64,000 nt of DNA from Thiobacillus sp. (GTDB lineage: Bacteria > Pseudomonadota > Gammaproteobacteria > Burkholderiales > Thiobacillaceae): NCBI RefSeq assembly GCF_018780105.1, contig NZ_JADMKC010000002.1, positions 186,001-250,000 of the forward strand, written 5' to 3'. The translations under genes were made by a program, and so were the position numbers. Shown here piece by piece: positions 9,605 through 18,687 of the stretch; positions within the stretch are counted from its first letter, which is position 1, and every line of letters starts with the position of its first letter. The notes under the pieces were generated by a model that saw only the letters and a program-made list of their open reading frames with translations, did not search any database and was not told the origin of the DNA.

Positions 9605-10600
9605 TCACGCCACCAGCGGCGGCTCGTCCATCAAGGCGATCTGCTCGCGCAGTTCGAGTATCCGTTCCTGCCAGTATTGCGGCGTATTGAACCACGGAAA
9701 CGCAGCCGGAAAAGCCGGGTCGTCCCAGCGCCGCGCGAGCCAGGCCGCATAGTGGATCAGGCGCAAGGTTCGGAGCGCTTCGATCAGATTGAGTTCGCGC
9801 GGATCGAATTCGGCGAAGTCTTCGTAGCCGGTGAGGATCTCGTTGAGCTGCGCCTGCTGTTCGTCGCGTTCGCCCGACAGCAGCATCCACAGGTCCTGGA
9901 TCGCCGGCCCCGTGCGGCTGTCGTCGAAGTCGACGAAGTGCGGCCCGGCTTCGGTCCACAGCACATTGCCGGCGTGGCAGTCGCCGTGCAGGCGCAGCGT
10001 GCGTACGGCGCCGGCGCGCGCGTAGCAATGCGCCACCTGTTCGAGCGCGTGATCGACCACGCTGTTCCACGCCAGCGCCAGGTCCGGCGACAGCCAGTTG
10101 CCGGCGCGCAGAAAATCACGCGATGCGTAACCAAAGGTTTCGATATTCAGCACCGGGCGATGGACAAAATCGCTCAGCGCGCCGACCGCATGGATGCGGC
10201 CGAGGAAACGCCCCATCCACTGCAGGGTGTCGGCGCGGTCGAACTCGGGCATGCGGCCGCCTTGCTTGGGATAGACGGCGAAGCGGAATCCGGCGTGGGT
10301 GTGGAGCGTGGCGCCGTTCAGCTGCAAGGGCGCGACCACCGGGATTTCGCGCGCGGCAAGCTCGGCCGTGTAGGCGTGCTCTTCCAGGATGGCGGCGTCG
10401 CTCCAGCGTTCGGGCCGATAAAATTTGACCACTACCGGTGCGCTGTCTTCCACGCCGATCTGGTACACGCGATTTTCATAGCTGTTCAGCGCAAGCAGGC
10501 GGCCGTCGGCCTTGAGGCCGGTGCTGTCGAGGGCGTCGAGCGTGCAATCGGGCGTCAGCGCGGAATAGGGGTGGGACAAATCCATCATGGGCAGGGGCAA
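9605..10600 (-). CDS. srkA: Stress response serine/threonine kinase SrkA/YihE-like
   Basis: SYENRVYQIG ... VVKFYRPERW ... LHGDCHAGNVLW ... FVDFDDSRTGPAIQDLWML. Confidence 0.85.
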   Translation of the reverse strand: MPLPMMDLSHPYSALTPDCTLDALDSTGLKADGRLLALNSYENRVYQIGVEDSAPVVVKFYRPERWSDAAILEEHAYTAELAAREIPVVAPLQLNGATLHTHAGFRFAVYPKQGGRMPEFDRADTLQWMGRFLGRIHAVGALSDFVHRPVLNIETFGYASRDFLRAGNWLSPDLALAWNSVVDHALEQVAHCYARAGAVRTLRLHGDCHAGNVLWTEAGPHFVDFDDSRTGPAIQDLWMLLSGERDEQQAQLNEILTGYEDFAEFDPRELNLIEALRTLRLIHYAAWLARRWDDPAFPAAFPWFNTPQYWQERILELREQIALMDEPPLVA

Positions 10601-10699
10601 AGCGGCTATACCTTAATAGACACGCGCACCCAAGGGCGCAGGTGCCTGGAACATAAGGGAACAGATAATGCCTCAACTCGCCGCTTCCATCGCCCCCGC

Positions 10700-12433
10700 A
10701 TGAAAACACCCGACCCGTTCAGCATGGAAATCTCCCGCCACATCTGGGAGACACGTTACCGCGCCGCCGGCGAGACCGACATCCGCGCCAGCTGGCGTCG
10801 GGTGGCGCAGGCGGTCGCGCAGGCCGAAGGCGACGCACGCGCGCATTGGGCCGGGCGTTTTCTTGCGCTGCTGGACGATTTCCGTTTTCTGCCCGGCGGC
10901 CGCATTCTTGCCGGCGCGGGAACTGGTCACCGGGTGACGCTGTTCAACTGCTTCGTGATGGGCGCAATCGAAGACGATCTCGAACACATCTTCGAGGCGT
11001 TGAAGGAAGGCGCGCTCACCATGCAGCACGGCGGCGGCGTCGGCTACGATTTTTCCACCCTGCGTCCGGCCGGCACGGTGGCCGAGGCGACCGGCAGCAT
11101 CGCCTCCGGTCCGGTGTCCTTCATGCACATCTGGGACGCCATGTGCGCCACCATGCTGTCGACCGGCGCGCGGCGCGGCGCGATGATGGCGACGCTGCGC
11201 TGCGATCATCCCGATATCGAGGCCTTCGTCGACGCCAAGCGCGACCCGGCGGTGCTGCGGCATTTCAACCTGTCGGTGCTGGCGAGCGATGCCCTGATGG
11301 CGGCGGTGGCCAACGACGCCGACTGGCCGCTGGTGTTTCCCGGGCTGGGGGTGACGCGCACGCTGAAGGCGCGCGCGCTGTGGCAGCGCATCCTGCACGC
11401 GGCCTACGACACGGCCGAACCCGGCGTGCTGTTCGTCGACACCATCAACCGCGACAACACCCTGGCCGGCATCGAAACGCTCAGCGCCACCAATCCCTGC
11501 GGCGAGATCCCGCTGCCGCCCTATGGCGCCTGCGATCTCGGCTCGCTCAATCTCACCGCCTGCGTGGTCGCGCCGTTCACTGCCGACGCCCGCCTTGACC
11601 TCGATGCGCTGGCGGCTTCGGCAGGCACTGCGGTGCGCTTTCTCGACGACGTTATTGACGTTTCGCGCTATCCGCTGCCGGCACAGGCGGAACAGGCACG
11701 CCGCAAGCGGCGCCTCGGCCTCGGCATCACCGGGCTGGCCGACGCGCTGGTCATGCTGGGGCTGGCCTACGACAGCGCGGCTGCGCGGCAGTTGGCGAGC
11801 CTTGCGATGCAGACGCTGCGCGATGCCGCCTACCGCGCGTCGATCGATCTCGCGCGTGAGAAAGGGCCCTTCCCCGCCTTGGTGCGCGACGCCTATCTGG
11901 CGAGCGGGTTCGCGCGCCGGCTGCCGCAGGACATTCGCGATGGCATCGCCGCGCACGGCCTGCGCAACAGCCATCTCCTGGCGATTGCCCCGGCCGGCAC
12001 CATCAGCCTGCTGGCCAACAACTGCTCCAGCGGCATCGAGCCGGTGTTTGCCGCGGCGGCTGAGCGCCGCGTGCTGCAGGCCGACGGCGGCTACCGCACC
12101 CACAGCGTGCTCGATTTTGCCTGTCAACTCTGGCAGCAGCGCGGCGGCAGCGGCGCGCCGCCGGCCTTCGTCGAGGCGCGGCAGCTCGATCCGCTCGCGC
12201 ATCTTTCGATGCAGGCCGCGTTGCAGCCCTATGTCGACAACGCCATTTCCAAAACCATCAACGTCGCCGCCACGCTGCCGTTCGAGCGCTTTGCGGAGCT
12301 CTACCGGCAGGCGCATGCGCTGGGGCTCAAAGGCTGCACCGTATTCCGGCCCAACCCGGTTACCGGCGCCATCCTGAGCGAAACCGCCGCCGCTGCAGCG
12401 CCGTGTTGCGGCATCGAACGCGAGGCCGACTGA
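10700..12433 (+). CDS. nrdJ: Class II (adenosylcobalamin-dependent) ribonucleoside-diphosphate reductase
   Basis: FLPGGRILAGAGT ... NCFVMG ... TNPCGEIPLPPYGACDLGSLNL ... CCGIEREAD; true start taken as ATG 10700 inside the longer ORF. Confidence 0.85.
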   Translation: MKTPDPFSMEISRHIWETRYRAAGETDIRASWRRVAQAVAQAEGDARAHWAGRFLALLDDFRFLPGGRILAGAGTGHRVTLFNCFVMGAIEDDLEHIFEALKEGALTMQHGGGVGYDFSTLRPAGTVAEATGSIASGPVSFMHIWDAMCATMLSTGARRGAMMATLRCDHPDIEAFVDAKRDPAVLRHFNLSVLASDALMAAVANDADWPLVFPGLGVTRTLKARALWQRILHAAYDTAEPGVLFVDTINRDNTLAGIETLSATNPCGEIPLPPYGACDLGSLNLTACVVAPFTADARLDLDALAASAGTAVRFLDDVIDVSRYPLPAQAEQARRKRRLGLGITGLADALVMLGLAYDSAAARQLASLAMQTLRDAAYRASIDLAREKGPFPALVRDAYLASGFARRLPQDIRDGIAAHGLRNSHLLAIAPAGTISLLANNCSSGIEPVFAAAAERRVLQADGGYRTHSVLDFACQLWQQRGGSGAPPAFVEARQLDPLAHLSMQAALQPYVDNAISKTINVAATLPFERFAELYRQAHALGLKGCTVFRPNPVTGAILSETAAAAAPCCGIEREAD

Positions 12434-12435
12434 TC

Positions 12436-13380
12436 GTGAAACCTGCCAGTACACCCCGCATCGGTCTGGCGCTGGGCAGCGGCTCCGCGCGGGGCTGGGC
12501 GCATATCGGCGTCATCCGCGCACTCGCCGACGCCGGCGTCAGACCCGATATCGTCTGCGGCACCTCGATCGGCGCACTGGTGGGCGCGGCCTACGTGGGC
12601 GGCGAACTCGACCGGCTGGAGGAGTGGGTGCGCAGCCTGCGCCTGCAGACGGTGGTGAGTTTCCTGGATTTCTCGCTCAACGGCGGGCTGATCAAGGGCG
12701 ACAAGCTGATTGATTTTTTTCGCAGTCATTTTGTCGACCGCGATATCCGTGAACTGGAGCGTCCTTTCGGCGCCGTTGCCACCGACCTGCAGCGTGGGCG
12801 CGAGGTGTGGCTGCGCGAAGGTGCGGTCACCGACGCCGTGCGTGCCTCGATTGCGTTGCCGGGGCTGTTCACCCCGGTGCAACGCGACGGCAGCTGGCTG
12901 GTGGATGGGGGCCTGGTCAATCCGGTGCCGGTGTCGCTATGCCGTGCGATGGGGGCCGATATCGTGATCGCCGTCGACCTCAATGCCGACCTGCTGGGCC
13001 GGCATCTCAAGCCCCCGCCTGCGAAGGCGGCACGCAAGGGCGCGCCGCCCAGGCCCGACAGCCTGGCCGATACGGTGAGAATGCGCATCCAGAATGGCAT
13101 CACGCATCTCGGCATCAATTCCGCCGATACGCTCGGGCCTCCCGCCATGCTCGACGTGCTGGCGAGCAGCATCAACATCATGCAGGTGCTGATCACGCGT
13201 AGCCGTCTCGCGGGCGAACCGGCGGACGTGCTGGTGACGCCGCGGCTCGCCGAACTGGACTTGATGGCGTTTCATCTGGCCGGCACGGCCATCGATGCCG
13301 GTCGCCATGCGACCGAGCTTGCGCTGCCGTCCCTGCGCGACTGCCCCAATGGCGCAAGCGGCGACAGTGCCGGACGGTAG
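12436..13380 (+). CDS. Patatin-like phospholipase family protein (RssA-type)
   Basis: GLALGSGSARGWAHIGVIRAL ... VCGTSIGALVGAAY (GXSXG) ... LVDGGLVNPVPV (DG dyad); GTG start 12436. Confidence 0.88.
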   Translation: MKPASTPRIGLALGSGSARGWAHIGVIRALADAGVRPDIVCGTSIGALVGAAYVGGELDRLEEWVRSLRLQTVVSFLDFSLNGGLIKGDKLIDFFRSHFVDRDIRELERPFGAVATDLQRGREVWLREGAVTDAVRASIALPGLFTPVQRDGSWLVDGGLVNPVPVSLCRAMGADIVIAVDLNADLLGRHLKPPPAKAARKGAPPRPDSLADTVRMRIQNGITHLGINSADTLGPPAMLDVLASSINIMQVLITRSRLAGEPADVLVTPRLAELDLMAFHLAGTAIDAGRHATELALPSLRDCPNGASGDSAGR

Positions 13381-13403
13381 AAGCTGAGACTGAAGGACGT
13401 GGA

Positions 13404-13706
13404 CTATTTGCCGGCGGCGCATAGCGCCAGCTTGCGCGCACGATCGAGCCGTTTGAGTGCGGCCTCGCGCTGGCTGGCAGCGGAACGGCTGATGGCGGAC
13501 TCGCGGTAGACCAGCTGCACCGGGCGGCGGCTGCGGGTGTAGCGCGCGCCCGCCGGGCCGTCGCCGTTGTGTTCGGCGATGCGGCGATCGAGATCGGTGG
13601 TGATGCCGGTGTAGAGCGAGCCATCCGCGCAGCGCAGCATGTACACCCACCAGCCTGCGCTGCCCGGCGCGGCTGCGTCCGCTGCCGGGTCGGGCTCAGA
13701 CGTCAA
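13404..13706 (-). CDS. GIY-YIG nuclease family protein
   Basis: WWVYMLRCADGSLYTGITTDLDRRIAEHN ... GARYTRSRRPVQLVY. Confidence 0.8.
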   Translation of the reverse strand: MTSEPDPAADAAAPGSAGWWVYMLRCADGSLYTGITTDLDRRIAEHNGDGPAGARYTRSRRPVQLVYRESAISRSAASQREAALKRLDRARKLALCAAGK

Positions 13707-15075
13707 CCGCGATCTCTTGGGTCCACAACAGGGCATCCATGTGGATGGCGTTGATCTCGGCGACGTCGCGCCCGATCTGGGCCGACAGGGTTTCGATGCT
13801 GCCGAGGTCGTCCTGTTCGCATGCAATGGCCAGCCCCAGATAGGGGGCATAGGGGCCGTTCTGCGAGACGATGGCTTCGGTGATTTCCACCGGCAGGCTG
13901 ACCTGCTTGAGGACTTGTTCCATCGGCATGCGCATCACTACGTCGAGCAGGGAGAACAGGCCGGTGACGAAGACTTCGTCGCGCGCCTTGGCGAACAGCG
14001 CCTTACTGGCCAGCTGCTCGGCCACGCGGGCGCGCACCAGGGCGTTTTCCAGCACGGCCTGATCGAGGTCCTGCGCCTGGCCGCCGGTGAACAGGATCAG
14101 GGTCAGCCAGCGATACAGTTTGTCCTGGCCCATGATCATGAGCGCCTGCTCGATGCCGCCGACCTTGTGCAGCAGGCCGATGCCGGGCGAGTTCACGTAG
14201 CGCAGCAGGCGTACCGACAGCGCCGGGTCATGACGGAAGTTCTCGACCAGCTCGGATTGTTCGGCGCCGGTACGCACCCGGTTCATCAGGTCCAGCACCT
14301 TTGCACGCGACGGCCCCAGAACGGGGGAATTGAGGTTTTCGTGGCGCGTGATGAACGGCCCCATGAAGCGCGCGAACTGCAGCTTGTGGCACAAGTGGAA
14401 GGCTTCCAGCGTCTGCACCTCGGTCGCCACGAACTGCTTGCCCGAAGCCAGCTTGGAAATGGCCGCCATCTGGTTGGTGATGGTGGGAATGTCCTCGCTG
14501 CTGACATTCAGCAGCACATAGTCGACAAAGGCCAGCAAGGGGTGGTGCGCGGGCGACAGCAGGGCGTCGGCATCCAGCGCAAAGGTGTGGCCTGCCGCCT
14601 TCATTTCCGTCAGGCGGGCCAGCAGGGCTTCGTCGATGGCCGTGTTGCCGCCCACTTTGAGGTGCCATACCGTGCCGGCAGCCGGCCAGTCTGCGATCAG
14701 CGGATGATTCAGCGAGGCAACAGAAATCGGGATGAAGGCCTGGCGCTGCGCCAGCAGGCGCGCAACATCCATATTGGTCAGATTGTTGAGCAGGGTTTCG
14801 TCGTACAGGCGCTGTACCTCGGGCAGGCTGGCATCGCGCAACTCGTCGGGCGCGCGGCGCAGCATGAAGGCATACGCGGCGACTTTCTGGTCGCGCCCCA
14901 GCATGGCCTCGCGCCGCATCACCGAGCCCGGCTTGGCGGCGGGCGCCGCCTGCGGGGCGGGACTGGCCGCAGCCTTTGCCGCCGGAGGCGGGGGGGTGTC
15001 GGGGGTGGGCTTATTGCCGGACAACATTCCTACAAGACGACCTAGCACGCGGTGCTCCTTCAAAAAATTCAACAC
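13696..15075 (-). CDS. HDOD domain signalling protein with EAL-like N-terminal half
   Basis: PALSVRLLRYVNSPGIGLLHKVGGIEQALMIMGQDKLYRWL HDOD signature; Pro/Ala-rich linker near the N-terminus. Confidence 0.8.
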   Translation of the reverse strand: MLNFLKEHRVLGRLVGMLSGNKPTPDTPPPPAAKAAASPAPQAAPAAKPGSVMRREAMLGRDQKVAAYAFMLRRAPDELRDASLPEVQRLYDETLLNNLTNMDVARLLAQRQAFIPISVASLNHPLIADWPAAGTVWHLKVGGNTAIDEALLARLTEMKAAGHTFALDADALLSPAHHPLLAFVDYVLLNVSSEDIPTITNQMAAISKLASGKQFVATEVQTLEAFHLCHKLQFARFMGPFITRHENLNSPVLGPSRAKVLDLMNRVRTGAEQSELVENFRHDPALSVRLLRYVNSPGIGLLHKVGGIEQALMIMGQDKLYRWLTLILFTGGQAQDLDQAVLENALVRARVAEQLASKALFAKARDEVFVTGLFSLLDVVMRMPMEQVLKQVSLPVEITEAIVSQNGPYAPYLGLAIACEQDDLGSIETLSAQIGRDVAEINAIHMDALLWTQEIAVDV

Positions 15076-15195
15076 TGGGCAACGGGGTGGATAACGGCCA
15101 TTTTTTTGCCGGACTGAAGCCTGTTTGCCACTAAAAAATTAGTACATTGATTCCCTTGCTGAAAGGCAAAGGTCGCTGGGGTAAAGTACGCAATC

Positions 15196-16167
15196 ATGCA
15201 GATCGAATGTTACGCCCAGCGCCTGCTCAACCCGTTTCGCGGGGTGGTTCACGTCATTCGTTACCAGTCCGCCGAAGCGGTGACAACCGACGGTATCGAG
15301 TGGGACATTTACGTGTCCAATGACGCGCTGGTCGAAGACCTCGGACGCGCCGGCCGCCGTGCGCAGGTGTCCGATATCCGTTACGGACACTGGTCTCCGG
15401 AAAAAGGCCTCAAGCGCGGGCCCTTGTATCCGTCCGATGACTTCAAGCGGCTGGAAGACATGGGCGCGGTGGTATACGAACATCTGTTGCAGGTGCATCG
15501 CGAGGTGCCGTTCAGGTTCCGCGACCAGTTCGAACTCTGGCTGCTCGATCGCGACAGCCAGCCGCTCGCACTGCTGCACAGCGTGCGCGCCGACAGCGAA
15601 ACCGACACCAAACCGCCACTCGACTGGCGCGCCGGCATGGCCGCGCAGGAGACATTTCGCAGCGCGGCGATCGCTGATCTGGCCGAACCGGCCGGCACTT
15701 ATCTCACGCGTCACGTGAACAGCCTCTCAGCCGGCGTGGCGCAATGGTTTCGCCGCTCGGACGACGGCGCCGGGCTGGGCCTGCATGCGCTGAATGGCAG
15801 CGCGGGCCTGGCCGGGCGGGTGCTGGAGGCGGAGGCGTTTCCGCCGCTGTTCGTCGCCACTGCGGCGATGGACGCGGCGCACACCCGGCTGGTGCATGAT
15901 TATTTCGCCTGGCAGGCGCCGTGGATGTTGTTGCTGCCGCATCTGGACACCGGTACGCGGGTGGCGCTGGAGACGGCCGCCTGCCAGCAGGCCGAGGCGA
16001 TCGAAAAGCATTGCCGCCTGTATCCCGCCATCATCGACCATGCTGCCTTGCAGGCCGCGCGCGTCGAGGCTGCACTGTTACGCAGCCAGCCGCGCCCGCA
16101 GCAGCAGGACGAAGTAATGGCGATGTTCTATATCGAGCTCGGCAGCACCGAGAGCCAGGCGACCTGA
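15196..16167 (+). CDS. Conserved hypothetical protein
   Basis: 324-codon ORF with coding bias between oppositely oriented genes; no domain recognised. Confidence 0.65.
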   Translation: MQIECYAQRLLNPFRGVVHVIRYQSAEAVTTDGIEWDIYVSNDALVEDLGRAGRRAQVSDIRYGHWSPEKGLKRGPLYPSDDFKRLEDMGAVVYEHLLQVHREVPFRFRDQFELWLLDRDSQPLALLHSVRADSETDTKPPLDWRAGMAAQETFRSAAIADLAEPAGTYLTRHVNSLSAGVAQWFRRSDDGAGLGLHALNGSAGLAGRVLEAEAFPPLFVATAAMDAAHTRLVHDYFAWQAPWMLLLPHLDTGTRVALETAACQQAEAIEKHCRLYPAIIDHAALQAARVEAALLRSQPRPQQQDEVMAMFYIELGSTESQAT

Positions 16168-16188
16168 GGCTTTCGGGCTTGCAGGAAA

Positions 16189-16728
16189 TTACATGCGGAT
16201 GGGCTCGAAGGTCGCGTCCAGATTCTGGTCGTCGCAATAATCCAGAAAATCGCCGCGCAGGGTGGCGATATGCGCATCGGCCGGAATGCCGAGCGTCATG
16301 TGGACAGCGAACATCGGCGCGCCGGTGTGCGGCGCGGGGTAGGTTTCGGTTTCCAGCGCTTCGATGTTGATGTGCAGCCGGGCGAAGAAATTGGCGAGGC
16401 TGTTGACGATCCCCGGCTGGTCGAGCGCGGCGACTTCGACGGTGTAGGGGATCAGCGGCTTGTCGGCGCGGGTGAGGCGGGTGCGCTGCTGGATGATGGA
16501 CAGCCCCAGTTCTTCGCCGACGGCCAGCAGCCGGGACTCCAGTTTCGCCAGCGCGTCCCAGCTGCCGGTGATCCGCATCAGCAGGGCAAAACGGCCGCCC
16601 AGCACCGCCATGCGCGATTCCTCGATGTTGCAGCCGGATTCGCCGATGCGGCGGGTGAAGCCTTCCACCAGGCCGATTTTGTCCTCGCCGCTGGCGGTGA
16701 TGACGAGTGACTCGGGTTCGTTCGACAT
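16189..16728 (-). CDS. GcvR-like double ACT domain protein
   Basis: SLVITASGEDKIGLVEGFTRRIGESGCNIEESRMAVLGGRFALLMRI and a second ACT repeat. Confidence 0.8.
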   Translation of the reverse strand: MSNEPESLVITASGEDKIGLVEGFTRRIGESGCNIEESRMAVLGGRFALLMRITGSWDALAKLESRLLAVGEELGLSIIQQRTRLTRADKPLIPYTVEVAALDQPGIVNSLANFFARLHINIEALETETYPAPHTGAPMFAVHMTLGIPADAHIATLRGDFLDYCDDQNLDATFEPIRM

Positions 16729-17753
16729 TAAATCAGCTCCTTATCGGATAGTTCTTTTTTGATATACGCGTAGATGATCGGCGCGGCGACGACGCCCTGC
16801 AGCCCGAAGGCCGCTTCCATCACCAGCATGGCGATCAGAAGTTCCCAGGCACGCGCTTTGATCTGCTCGCCGATGATACGGGCATTCACGAAATATTCGA
16901 GCTTGTGGATGATGATCAGGAAGGCCAGCGAGCCCCCCGCCACCTGCAGCGAGTGCGACAGTGAAATGATGACGATCACGGTGTTGGAAATCAGGTTGCC
17001 GATCACCGGCAGCAGGCCGACCAGGAAGGTCACCACGATCATGGTTTTGGTGAACGGCAGCTGCACGCCAAAGGCTGGCAGCACCGCAAACAGGTAAATG
17101 GCGGTCAGCAACGCATTCAGCGCCGAGATGCGGATCTGCGCGAACACCACGCGGCGGAACGCATCGCCCAGGCGGTGCACGCGTTCGCACATGGCCAGCG
17201 CCAGCGGTGCCAGCGTCATGTGTGGGGTGGCTTCGCGCAGCGCAATGAAGCTGCCGATGATGAGACCGATGATGAAATGCAGCAGCGCGCGCCCGGCATT
17301 GCCGCTGTATTGGCGAATCTCCAGTGCGTGGACGCGCAGCCACTCGACCAGTCCGGCGCGGATCGTGGAGTCGTCGCCTTGCGGCAGCCAGGCTGCGGCC
17401 CAGGGCGGCAGCAGCGCGCGCGAGTTTTCGATGATTTCCGCCATTCTTCCCAGCAGGCCGGCCACACCGCCTTCGCCGCGCAGATACAGGATCACGCCGG
17501 CGGTGAAGCCGCCCAGCACGCCCAGCACGATCAGGGTAATGAGCGACACCACCAGCACCTTGGCCCAGGTGTGGCTGAGGCGGCCGATTACGATGCGCGG
17601 CGCCAGCAGATGCACCACTTGTACCATCAGCAGCCCGGCCAGCAGGCTGGGCAGCAGATGGAGTTTCAGGGTGAGCAGCAGTCCTGTCGCCATCAGTAGC
17701 CAGGCGGCAATCTGATAGCGGCTGGCGGGAATCGGGAGCGGGGCAGGCGTCAT
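16728..17753 (-). CDS. AI-2E family transporter (PerM-like)
   Basis: Multiple TM helices, FTKTMIVVTFLVGLLPVIGNLISNTVIV. Confidence 0.8.
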   Translation of the reverse strand: MTPAPLPIPASRYQIAAWLLMATGLLLTLKLHLLPSLLAGLLMVQVVHLLAPRIVIGRLSHTWAKVLVVSLITLIVLGVLGGFTAGVILYLRGEGGVAGLLGRMAEIIENSRALLPPWAAAWLPQGDDSTIRAGLVEWLRVHALEIRQYSGNAGRALLHFIIGLIIGSFIALREATPHMTLAPLALAMCERVHRLGDAFRRVVFAQIRISALNALLTAIYLFAVLPAFGVQLPFTKTMIVVTFLVGLLPVIGNLISNTVIVIISLSHSLQVAGGSLAFLIIIHKLEYFVNARIIGEQIKARAWELLIAMLVMEAAFGLQGVVAAPIIYAYIKKELSDKELI

Positions 17754-17816
17754 TGCTGCCACATTGCCAAGAAACCAGGCGTGCGGCAAGCGTTTATGGT
17801 CGTTGCGGCGGGATAT

Positions 17817-18581
17817 TCAGGCACCCGCCAGATAACCCAGTGCGGTGCCGGTTTGCGCGGCGGCCTTTTTCAGCGCCTCGGCCCAGCCAGGCTTGTGGCG
17901 GTCGGCGGGCGCCGAGATCGACAGGCCGGCCACCAGTTTGCCCTCGGCATCGCGGATCGGCGCGCCGATGCAGGCCACCCCCAGCTCGGCTTCTTCGCGG
18001 TCATGCGCCAGCTGCGCCTGGCGGATGGTGTTGAGCTCGGCGTTCAGGCTGTCCAGCGTGGTCAGGGTGTTGGCGGTATACGCCGGCAGGCCGGTACGCT
18101 CGGCGTAGCCCATCACCCCGCTGGCGCTGTCTTCGGCGAGAAAGATCTTGCCCACTGCGGTGACGTGCAGCGGGGCGTGCGCGCCGACCACCTGCACCAC
18201 CTGGATCATCGTCTGCCCGCCCGAGACGCGTTCGACGTAGACCGCCTCGTCGCCGCGCCGCACGATCAAATTGACCGTTTCGCCGGTCGCTTCGGCCAGT
18301 TGCTGCATCGCCGGCATCGCCACCTGGCGGATGTTCAGGCGTGCACGTAAGCGATTGCCCACTTCCAGCCAGCGCACGCCCAGGTCGTATTCGCCGGCGC
18401 CCGTCTTCTCGACCAGGCCGTGCGCCATCAGCGCGCCGAGGATGCGATGCGCGCTGGCGGTATGCAGGTCAGCCTGTCCCGCCAGCTTGGTGAGACTGAG
18501 CGGCCCGGGCGCGCGGGAGAGGATGCCGACCAGCGCCATGGCGCGGTCGAGGACCTGGATCGAAGAGGTGGTGTTTTTCAT
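17817..18581 (-). CDS. IclR family transcriptional regulator
   Basis: IQVLDRAMALVGILSRAPGPLSLTKLAGQADLHTASAHRILGALMAHGLVEK helix-turn-helix and IclR effector domain. Confidence 0.9.
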   Translation of the reverse strand: MKNTTSSIQVLDRAMALVGILSRAPGPLSLTKLAGQADLHTASAHRILGALMAHGLVEKTGAGEYDLGVRWLEVGNRLRARLNIRQVAMPAMQQLAEATGETVNLIVRRGDEAVYVERVSGGQTMIQVVQVVGAHAPLHVTAVGKIFLAEDSASGVMGYAERTGLPAYTANTLTTLDSLNAELNTIRQAQLAHDREEAELGVACIGAPIRDAEGKLVAGLSISAPADRHKPGWAEALKKAAAQTGTALGYLAGA

Positions 18582-18642
18582 AGAGTGAAAATTTGTCACG
18601 CAATGTAAAAAGTGTAGCGCTTTCTGCTTCAATACGTCCATC

Positions 18643-18661
18643 GTTTCACATCATGTGAAAC
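18643..18661. promoter_or_regulatory. Palindromic operator candidate for the divergent IclR regulator
   Basis: GTTTCACAT-C-ATGTGAAAC, perfect 9-bp arms in the intergenic region; related TTTTCA/TGAAAA half-sites near 18576-18592 and TTGTGAAA at 18671. Confidence 0.65.
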
Positions 18662-18687
18662 ATTCTCATATTGTGAAAGGACTAGCC

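Noticed and set aside
9578-10699. N-terminal 370 codons of the 951-aa ORF extending the RNR upstream
   Set aside because: The upstream part is antisense to the SrkA-like kinase; the RNR homology begins at MKTPDPF (10700)
10601-10699. Cobalamin riboswitch ahead of the B12-dependent RNR
   Set aside because: Only about 100 nt between divergent genes and no B12-box-like conserved block seen
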